Assembly (NCBI GenBank): GCA_025934455.1
Contig: JAICYA010000005.1
Coordinates: 1 to 19,365, forward strand
DNA from: Rudaea sp.
Lineage (GTDB): Bacteria > Pseudomonadota > Gammaproteobacteria > Xanthomonadales > Rhodanobacteraceae
DNA: 19,365 bases
Direction: 5' to 3'
Positions 14,033 to 19,365 of this stretch are shown one piece after another (the stretch's first letter is position 1; the number at the start of each line of letters is the position of its first letter). The notes beneath the pieces are model-generated. The model ran no database searches. It was not told the origin of the DNA and worked only from the letters and a program-made list of their open reading frames with translations. A program made the position numbers and the translations under genes.

Positions 14033-15346
14033 TCACGGCGCCGCAGCGCGCAATTCCTTCAAAGCGGCCACGAAAGGCGCCATCGAATACCGGTCTTCAT
14101 CCTTCACCGTGGCGTACAGGCCATCAAGCTTGGCGTGCAGCGCCGCCGCATGCACCTTGTCCAGCTTGCCGTCGTTCTCGAACGCGACCACCAGCGACTG
14201 CGCCGCCATCGACGCCTGTTCGGCCGCGGCGTAATCGCGGAATTCGCCCTGCTGGGCGTCGCCGAGCATCGCCGCGAAAATGGGGTTCAGGCTGGCCGCG
14301 TCATAGTTGTAGGCGGCGACCTTGGGCAGCAGGCTATCCAGCGTTGCATTCAAGGCGCGCGCCGCCGCAAACGTCGCATCGCGGCTTTGCGTCGTCGCCT
14401 GATGCAGCGCGCGGGTCTGCTCGAACACGCGTTGCGCCGCGGCCTTGTCGACCGGCGCCAGCGCATAGCGGAACGTCACCAGGTTGGCATCGTTCAGTCG
14501 CACCACGCCTGGCCCCAGACCCGTGCCCTGGCGCGGCCCCCAATTGTTGCCTTTCATCAGCTTGTGACAGGCCTGGCAATTGAACAGCACCAGTTCCGGG
14601 AAGATTCCCTGCCAACCGGTTTTCGGATCGAGCAGCAGACCGAGCAGGTTTTCCGCGGCCACGCCCTGGCCCACGGCCCAATCGCGCACGCCGTTCCACT
14701 CGCCCTTGCGCTTGATCCAGTTCGCCGTGATTTTGTAATGCGGATTGAGCCAGGTGAAGGTATCCAGTTCGAACGAGAGGCGCGGATGGCCGGCGCCCAT
14801 GATCCGATGCGTGATCATGCGTTCCTTTTCGCCCATGTGGCAGGACAGGCACAGTTGTGCGCGCTTGATCGGATTGGCGGTCGGGTACATGCCCTTGGCC
14901 AGGTCGTCCGCATAGGTGACCTTGGCGTCGGCGTGCGCATTGAGCCACAACTCCGCGCCGCCATGGCAGGCCTCGCAACCCACGCCGTCGGCAATCTGGA
15001 AACGCTCGCCGCGGTCGCCCATGGCGACGTTGTCGGCGTGGCAATCCAGGCAGACTTTCGCCTTTGTCGCATCGCCGAGGCCGAGCTTGCGCGTGATTTC
15101 CTGCGAACGCGGCTGCTGCAGGACCTGATACGCCTTGGCGTGCGGATCGAATTCCTGCCAGATCGCGAATTCGTTCTGTGCGATGTCCGAATCGCGGAAC
15201 GGCTGCGACGCGCCGTGGCAGACACTGCTGCTGCACGTGGCCACGCCCATGTGCTTGTGCGCGGCGATGGCCTCGACCGCCGTTTCGGCATGCGCGCCGA
15301 ACGCACACAGCAGCATTCCCGCGAGCAACGTCCTCATAGCATTCAT
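14033..15346 (-). CDS. Exported five-haem cytochrome c (c554-like multihaem family)
   Basis: 437 residues with signal peptide 1-20 (ending AFGAHA), so periplasmic. Haem sites: C38-x4-C43-H44 (CSSSVCH, spacing longer than usual), CLDCH (99-103), CEACH (124-128), CLSCH (166-170) and CQACH (257-261). Conserved stretches QNEFAIWQEFDPHAKAY, GERFQIADGVGCEACHGG and GAGHPRLSFELD recall multihaem proteins related to cytochrome c554. The C-terminal ~160 residues are haem-free and helical. The start at 15346 is chosen because GGGGAGG stands 6 bases upstream; a longer frame to 15388 lacks a ribosome site. Role is unknown: electron transfer to or from a periplasmic partner is known for the family. It is followed after 10 bases by the kinase gene. 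No oxidoreductase partner is in the window. Confidence 0.92.
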   Translation of the reverse strand: MNAMRTLLAGMLLCAFGAHAETAVEAIAAHKHMGVATCSSSVCHGASQPFRDSDIAQNEFAIWQEFDPHAKAYQVLQQPRSQEITRKLGLGDATKAKVCLDCHADNVAMGDRGERFQIADGVGCEACHGGAELWLNAHADAKVTYADDLAKGMYPTANPIKRAQLCLSCHMGEKERMITHRIMGAGHPRLSFELDTFTWLNPHYKITANWIKRKGEWNGVRDWAVGQGVAAENLLGLLLDPKTGWQGIFPELVLFNCQACHKLMKGNNWGPRQGTGLGPGVVRLNDANLVTFRYALAPVDKAAAQRVFEQTRALHQATTQSRDATFAAARALNATLDSLLPKVAAYNYDAASLNPIFAAMLGDAQQGEFRDYAAAEQASMAAQSLVVAFENDGKLDKVHAAALHAKLDGLYATVKDEDRYSMAPFVAALKELRAAAP

Positions 15347-15383
15347 CGCCTTCCTCCCCAGGACGGACCAAACCGGTCGCCGG

Positions 15384-15389
15384 ATCATA
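15384..15389 (-). promoter_or_regulatory. Possible -10 element of the cytochrome-kinase unit
   Basis: TATGAT on the minus strand lies 37 bases before the cytochrome ATG, in the 54-base gap after dnaQ. No matching -35 hexamer is visible, so the cytochrome gene might instead be read from the dnaQ transcript. Confidence 0.25.
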
Positions 15390-15400
15390 CCGTCAGGCCC

Positions 15401-16096
15401 TCAGGCGCGCCACAGGCAGCGGCCCTTGCTGGCCTTGTCGATGGCCAGCAATCGCGCCGCGTGCAGCGATGCCTCGGCGGCATCCGCGCGGCGCACGCGC
15501 AACGGCTGGCGCGCAACGGACTGCGCCGCAACCCGCGCCGGCGCGGCCACCTGATTGTTGGCAAGACCGAGGTCGCCCTGCCCGCCGGTCATCGCGAGGT
15601 ACACGTCCGCGAGCAGTTGCGCGTCGAGCAAGGCGCCGTGCAGTTCGCGATGTCGATTGTCGATGTTCAGGCGCTTGCACAAGGCGTCGAGCGAAATGCG
15701 CTGGCCGGGATACTTCTCGCGCGCCAGCGCCAGCGTGTCGAGCACGCTGGCGTGATCCGCGATACGGCCTAATCCGGGATCCACCAACGCGAGTTCTGCG
15801 TCGAGGAAGCCGACGTCGAACGCAGCGTTGTGGATGACGAGTTCGGCGCCGGCAATGAATTCCAGGAATTCGGCGACAACCTCGGCGAAGCGCGGCTTGT
15901 CGGCAAGAAACTCGTCGCTGATGCCGTGCACCGAGCGCGCACCTTCGTCGACCGGGCGTTGCGGATTCAGGTAACGGTGGAAGCGTTTGCCGCTCGGTCG
16001 GCGCTCGGCCAACTCGATGCAGCCGATCTCGATGATGCGATGGCCCTTGCCGACCTCCAGACCCGTGGTTTCCGTGTCCAGCACGATCTGCCGCAT
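15401..16096 (-). CDS. dnaQ: DNA polymerase III epsilon subunit (3'-5' proofreading exonuclease)
   Basis: 231 residues. DEDDh exonuclease signature: Asp7 and Glu9 in VLDTETTG (Exo I), Asp94 in HNAAFDVGFLD (Exo II), and His153 with Asp158 in ELHGALLDAQ (Exo III). It removes misinserted bases for the replicative polymerase. Right after the exonuclease domain comes QGDLGL (173-178), which fits a beta-clamp binding pentapeptide/hexapeptide as in E. coli epsilon. A flexible Ala-rich linker leads to the C-terminal segment SLHAARLLAIDKASKGRCLW, expected to bind the alpha subunit. ATG at 16096 is preceded by GGAGG and overlaps the rnhA stop by one base (TGATG). Length is close to the usual ~240. Confidence 0.97.
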   Translation of the reverse strand: MRQIVLDTETTGLEVGKGHRIIEIGCIELAERRPSGKRFHRYLNPQRPVDEGARSVHGISDEFLADKPRFAEVVAEFLEFIAGAELVIHNAAFDVGFLDAELALVDPGLGRIADHASVLDTLALAREKYPGQRISLDALCKRLNIDNRHRELHGALLDAQLLADVYLAMTGGQGDLGLANNQVAAPARVAAQSVARQPLRVRRADAAEASLHAARLLAIDKASKGRCLWRA

Positions 16097-16542
16097 CACT
16101 CCTCCTTCACTGCTAGCGCTGCCGCGCGCGCCAATTCGTCGACGCGTTCGTTTTCCGGATGTCCCGAATGCCCGCGCGTCCACTGCCACTGTACGCGATG
16201 CGGCAGCATGGCAGCGGAAAGGCGTTCCCACAAATCCTGGTTCTTCACCGGCTTGCGGTCCGATGTGCGCCAGCCATTGGCCTGCCAGCGCGGCAACCAC
16301 TGTTCGATGCCCTGCAGGACGTATTGCGAATCCGTGGTCAGGCGCACGGCGCTGCCGCGGCGCAGCGCTTCCAGCGCACGGATCGCCGCCATCAGCTCCA
16401 TGCGATTGTTCGTGGTGTCGCGTTCGCTGCCGGAAATTTCCTTCTCCACGGTCCGGTAACGCAACAACGCCGCCCAGCCGCCGGGTCCGGGATTGCCGAG
16501 GCAGGCGCCGTCGGTGAAGACGTCCACATGCACCGCCGTCAT
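16096..16542 (-). CDS. rnhA: Ribonuclease HI
   Basis: 148 residues; cuts the RNA strand of RNA-DNA hybrids (R-loops, primers). Catalytic residues are Asp11 ([16 protein letters not shown]), Glu49 ([10 protein letters not shown]), Asp71 (TTDSQYV) and Asp135 (NERVDELA), with the flexible-loop His125 in [10 protein letters not shown]; all are one position later than in E. coli RNase HI. The basic protrusion [16 protein letters not shown] is present, so this is the type I enzyme with full substrate handle. The ATG overlaps the stop of the upstream methyltransferase (ATGA at 16539-16542), and its own stop overlaps dnaQ: three coupled genes. In E. coli rnhA and dnaQ are divergent; here they are co-directional. 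Confidence 0.98.
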   Translation of the reverse strand: MTAVHVDVFTDGACLGNPGPGGWAALLRYRTVEKEISGSERDTTNNRMELMAAIRALEALRRGSAVRLTTDSQYVLQGIEQWLPRWQANGWRTSDRKPVKNQDLWERLSAAMLPHRVQWQWTRGHSGHPENERVDELARAAALAVKEE

Positions 16543-17300
16543 GCGCGGTTCCTGTGCGCACCCGGCGCGAATTGCGGCGTGCGCGCGGCTTCGCGCGCCA
16601 GTTTGCGCAGACGGATCGGCGTCAGGGTGCTGCGACGCTTGCGTGCGATCAGCAGCCATGAACTGCCGAACCTCGCCAGCAACGAGTGCGTTGGCTTTTC
16701 CGGCCCGGTCGTGGTCTTGACGCGCGGCAAGAGTTCGCCGGGAAAGCGCACCTGCAGAGTATCGATCTGTTCGCGTTCCAGTTGCGCCTTGCAAACGCGG
16801 GCCGAGCGCAGGCGCAGGCCACGCGCACGCCGCATCAGCCATGGCCGCCAGGTGCCGAGCGGGTTGAAGCCGAGCATCAGCGCGATGCCTTCCGGCGCGA
16901 GCACGCGCGCGAGTTCCGCGACGCAAGCCTCGGCATCCACGATGCGCTCCAATGCGTGCTGCACGATAAGCACCTTGAAGCTTTCGCTCGCAAACGGCAA
17001 TTGCCACGGCGCGCAGCGCACGGCACCGGCAAGCAATCCGTCATCCTCGACGTCGAGTTCCACGATCTTGCCAAGCAGATGTGCCGGCAATGTCGCGCCA
17101 CCCTGCCGCGGGCGCAGCAACAACCCGCAGTTGCCATACGCAGCGGACAGGACAGGAGCCAGCGCAGCTATCTCGCGCGCAAGCAGGGCTTGCATCGGCG
17201 CGCTCGCATAGGGATTCGTGGCTTCGACCATCGACGCAGACTGCAGCCAGCGGGCAAACCGCGATTGTGCGCGAAATCGCGGCAACCGGTAAACCCGCAT
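16539..17300 (-). CDS. SAM-dependent methyltransferase, YafS-like
   Basis: 253 residues from the ATG at 17300. Class I methyltransferase features: an [22 protein letters not shown] segment (DLPFxxxSFDxV-like) and [25 protein letters not shown] (the LxPGGxLxI-like strand and NP turn) near the middle. Motif I (usually GxGxG) is degenerate (YGNCGLLL), as in the E. coli protein YafS, which sits between gloB and rnhA. Substrate unknown. The C-terminal Arg/Lys-rich tail ([18 protein letters not shown]) is typical of the group. Start choice is uncertain: a GTG at 17312 and ATGs at 17300 and 17231 are in frame, none with a clear ribosome site. Overlaps rnhA by 4 bases. Confidence 0.85.
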   Translation of the reverse strand: MRVYRLPRFRAQSRFARWLQSASMVEATNPYASAPMQALLAREIAALAPVLSAAYGNCGLLLRPRQGGATLPAHLLGKIVELDVEDDGLLAGAVRCAPWQLPFASESFKVLIVQHALERIVDAEACVAELARVLAPEGIALMLGFNPLGTWRPWLMRRARGLRLRSARVCKAQLEREQIDTLQVRFPGELLPRVKTTTGPEKPTHSLLARFGSSWLLIARKRRSTLTPIRLRKLAREAARTPQFAPGAHRNRA

Positions 17301-17320
17301 GTTGCGCCGCACGATGCGGG
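17294..17320. repeat. Dyad around the methyltransferase start codon
   Basis: CCCGCAT (17294-17300) and ATGCGGG (17314-17320) form a 7-bp stem, with an inner TGC/GCA pair (17303-17305, 17309-17311). On the minus strand the 3' arm contains the methyltransferase ATG (17298-17300), so folding of the mRNA would hide the start; alternatively it is an operator in the divergent mltD region. Confidence 0.45.
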
Positions 17321-17346
17321 ATAACCGGACGTTACGCGTTCGCTGC

Positions 17347-17352
17347 TATAGT
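17347..17352 (+). promoter_or_regulatory. -10 element of mltD
   Basis: TATAGT (5 of 6) preceded by CGCTGC lies 35 bases before the mltD ATG. No good -35 was found. A strong ribosome site GGGGAGGGG (17371-17379) follows. Confidence 0.45.
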
Positions 17353-17387
17353 GCCCGCCCGTTTTTGCCCGGGGAGGGGCGCTACGG

Positions 17388-18845
17388 ATGAAGCGGTTTG
17401 GCAAATCCGACCGCCGCGTGCGCCAGGTGTTGCAGCCGGCGCGCGACTGGCGGATGGCGCTATTAGGCAGCGGTTGCACGGCGCTGGGTGCGGCGTGCCT
17501 GCTGCTTGCCGCGTGCAGCACCGCCCCGCGCAAACCGCAGTTCGCCGCGCCGGAACCCGACCCTGCGGCCGCAACCGCTCGCGTCGAATCCCAGGCGCCG
17601 GTTTCCGCGGCCGCCACGCCTGCCGTCGAACATTCGCCATGGGCGCAGTTGAGCAGCCGTTTCGCGTTGCCGGATTGCGACTACAGTCCGGACGTCTTGC
17701 GTCTCGCGCAATGGTTCAGCGCCGACCCGACCGGCTTTGCCGAGTCCTTGCGCCAGGCGCTGCCGTTCCTGCTGTACGTGGCGCAGCAGGCCGAGCAACG
17801 CGGCATGCCGGGCGAATTCGCCTTGCTGCCCTACATCGAAAGCAATTACGTGCCGCTCGCTTCCAGCGGCGACCGCGCCGCCGGCATCTGGCAATTGCTC
17901 CCGGACACCGCACGCGAGGCCGGCGTACGCATCCATCCCGATTACGATGGACGCCTGGATATCGTCGCGTCCACCGATGCCGCGCTCGACCTGCTCGAAC
18001 GCTACGCCGATCGTTTCGGCGACTGGCGCGTCGCCGACATGGCCTTCAATGCCGGCCCGTATCGCATCGCCAAATTGCTGGGTGATGCCGAAGTCCCCGC
18101 CGATGCGGCAAGCCTCGGGCGCCTGCGCGTTCCGGCGCACACGCACCGGCACCTGGCCAAACTGCTGGCCGTGGCCTGCGTCGTATCGGATCCGGCGCGC
18201 TTTGACGTGCAGCTTCCCGAGCCGGCCCCGACCGACTGGCTGACTGCCGTTGCCCTGCCGGCGCCACTGGACCTGCAACTCGCCGCGCGCATGGCCGGCA
18301 TGGACGCCGCGCGGCTGCGCCAGCTCAATCCGGGTTATGTGCGCGGACGCATGCCGGCAACCGGTCCATTCCGGTTATTGCTGCCTGAAGCGCAGAGCCG
18401 GACGTTGGTGGCTGCCCTGGACAAACTGCCGCAGCCGTTGTGGCGCGAATGGCACGAGATTGCCTTGCAACAATCCGAAGCATTGGACGTCCTGGCGCAG
18501 GCCCACGACATCGACACCGGCGCATTCGCTGCGGCGAACGCGCTGGCTGCGGATGCGGTGCTGGCCCCGGGGACGCACGTTCTCGTACCCGGACGCGGCT
18601 CTGGAGCGGCAGCGGTAGTCGCCGCGCTTGGGCACACCTTGGAAAATGCCGAAACGCATATCGTCCGTGCCGGCGACTCGCTTTGGGGGATCGCGCGTGC
18701 CGCGCATGTTGCATTGTCCGACTTGTTGCACTGGAATGGCCTGTCGCAAAATTCCACCCTGCGTCTCGGCCAGCGCCTGCGCCTGCAGGCTCCGGATCGG
18801 GGTGGCGCGGCGGCAATCACTACGGCGGTGGCCAGCCCCGACTGA
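17388..18845 (+). CDS. mltD: Membrane-bound lytic murein transglycosylase D (lipoprotein)
   Basis: 485 residues. A lipoprotein signal ends in LLAAC with lipidated Cys43, so it should anchor in the outer membrane facing the periplasm. The SLT goose-type lysozyme domain (~95-235) holds catalytic Glu151 in LPYIESNYVPLASSGDRAAGIWQL, then IVASTDAALDLLERYADRFGDW and MAFNAGPYRI. It cleaves MurNAc-GlcNAc bonds with 1,6-anhydro product formation. One good C-terminal LysM (~423-467: HIVRAGDSLWGIARAAHVAL...LRLGQRLRL) binds peptidoglycan; a degenerate second LysM is seen at ~348-405 (WHEIALQQSEALDVLAQAHD...GTHVLVPG). RBS GGGGAGGGG supports the ATG at 17388; an ATG at 17454 would also leave a signal peptide. 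Alone on its strand, followed by fabI. Confidence 0.94.
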   Translation: MKRFGKSDRRVRQVLQPARDWRMALLGSGCTALGAACLLLAACSTAPRKPQFAAPEPDPAAATARVESQAPVSAAATPAVEHSPWAQLSSRFALPDCDYSPDVLRLAQWFSADPTGFAESLRQALPFLLYVAQQAEQRGMPGEFALLPYIESNYVPLASSGDRAAGIWQLLPDTAREAGVRIHPDYDGRLDIVASTDAALDLLERYADRFGDWRVADMAFNAGPYRIAKLLGDAEVPADAASLGRLRVPAHTHRHLAKLLAVACVVSDPARFDVQLPEPAPTDWLTAVALPAPLDLQLAARMAGMDAARLRQLNPGYVRGRMPATGPFRLLLPEAQSRTLVAALDKLPQPLWREWHEIALQQSEALDVLAQAHDIDTGAFAAANALAADAVLAPGTHVLVPGRGSGAAAVVAALGHTLENAETHIVRAGDSLWGIARAAHVALSDLLHWNGLSQNSTLRLGQRLRLQAPDRGGAAAITTAVASPD

Positions 18846-18871
18846 CGCGGTTCCGCGCGGTCGGCTAGAAT
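18842..18871 (+). promoter_or_regulatory. Promoter of fabI
   Basis: CTGACG (18842-18847, 4 of 6) and TAGAAT (18866-18871, 5 of 6) with an 18-base spacer. The -35 overlaps the mltD stop codon. The -10 is 31 bases before the fabI ATG. Confidence 0.5.
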
Positions 18872-18901
18872 CCGCGTTTCGACCATTCGACGGGATTCAT
18901 C

Positions 18902-19365
18902 ATGGGATTTTTGCAGGGCAAGCGCGCACTCATCACCGGCATCATCAGCCATCGTTCCATCGCCTGGGGCATTGCCGAGGCCATGCACCGCGAAGGCGCG
19001 CAGCTCGCCTTCACCTACGTCAACGACAAGCTCAAGCCCCGCGTCGACGAGGCCGCCAAGACGTTCGGTTCGGACATCGTGCTGGCGTGCGATGTGTCCA
19101 GCGACGCACAGATCGAGCAGTTGTTCACCGATCTCGGCAAGCGCTGGGACGGTTTCGATATCCTGGTCCATTCGATCGGATTCGCACCGGGCGAAGCGCT
19201 GGCGGGCGAATTCCTCGACGGCCTGACGCGCGAAAATTACCGGATCGCGCACGACATCTCCGCCTACAGCCTGCCGGCACTGGCCAAGGCGGCGCGACCA
19301 CTGATGAAGGGACGCAATGGCGCCGTGCTCACGCTCACGTATCTGGGCGCCGAGCGCGCGCTGGC
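18902..19365 (+). CDS. fabI: Enoyl-[acyl-carrier-protein] reductase (NADH), N-terminal part
   Basis: The first ~154 residues; the gene continues past the right edge. A Rossmann-fold SDR of the type II fatty-acid synthase that reduces trans-2-enoyl-ACP in the last elongation step. Diagnostic segments: [24 protein letters not shown] (NADH-binding loop in FabI style), [28 protein letters not shown] (the Gly linked to triclosan resistance when mutated is unchanged), [25 protein letters not shown] and LTYLGAERA with the first active-site Tyr. The second Tyr and Lys of the Y-x6-Y-x6-K array lie beyond the edge. ATG at 18902 has CGGGA about 9 bases upstream. FabI rather than FabV/FabL/FabK on sequence. 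Confidence 0.96.
   Translation, partial: MGFLQGKRALITGIISHRSIAWGIAEAMHREGAQLAFTYVNDKLKPRVDEAAKTFGSDIVLACDVSSDAQIEQLFTDLGKRWDGFDILVHSIGFAPGEALAGEFLDGLTRENYRIAHDISAYSLPALAKAARPLMKGRNGAVLTLTYLGAERAL

Noticed and set aside
14135..15772. A 545-codon open frame on the plus strand across the cytochrome and dnaQ genes
   Set aside because: It is the antisense shadow of two clearly recognised genes; its translation is rich in Arg/His/Ala without any family signature, as expected in high-GC DNA.

Overview
The window looks like chromosomal DNA of a high-GC gammaproteobacterium, most likely order Xanthomonadales (Lysobacterales), perhaps a Rhodanobacteraceae-type genus. The reasons are the house-keeping protein sequences, the mtnA-gyrA neighbourhood, the mltD / YafS-like methyltransferase / rnhA / dnaQ cluster, and modular GC-rich hairpin repeats between genes. 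The taxonomy is an inference from memory, not from a search. I see no rRNA, tRNA, CRISPR array, transposase, integrase or phage gene. No gene-free stretch exceeds about 180 bases.

Layout. (1) 1-844, minus strand: a stress pair, an Hsp20 small heat-shock protein with a good sigma-32-type promoter, then a DnaJ/CbpA-type co-chaperone cut by the window edge. (2) 984-1463, plus: a Prx5-type peroxiredoxin, separated from the next gene by a strong hairpin terminator. (3) 1501-5700, minus: gyrA, then (upstream) a GtrA-family membrane protein translationally overlapping mtnA (methionine salvage). (4) 5760-6434, plus: a DUF697/YcjF-like protein whose stop overlaps the stop of the next gene. (5) 6431-11635: a divergent pair of exported proteins, a periplasm-targeted caspase-fold protein (Sel1 repeats, long coiled coil, Ig-like domain, C14 caspase with His/Cys dyad) and a surface autotransporter with an Ig-like-repeat passenger. 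(6) 11759-15346: a PP2C phosphatase whose N-terminal reading frame is broken by an amber codon, facing a transmembrane Hanks-type Ser/Thr kinase that follows a five-haem exported cytochrome c in an apparent operon. (7) 15401-17300, minus: methyltransferase-rnhA-dnaQ with overlapping start/stop codons. (8) 17388-19365, plus: lipoprotein lytic transglycosylase MltD and the start of fabI.

How the parts relate. Regions 1-3 and 7-8 are ordinary core functions (proteostasis, peroxide defence, DNA topology and replication fidelity, wall remodelling, fatty-acid synthesis). The central block 6431-15346 is the accessory-looking and most interesting part: an exported caspase, an autotransporter, a kinase/phosphatase pair and a multihaem cytochrome lie side by side. 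Whether they form one envelope-stress or redox signalling system is only a hypothesis from proximity. The amber codon in the phosphatase suggests that one limb of it is decaying or that the base call is wrong.
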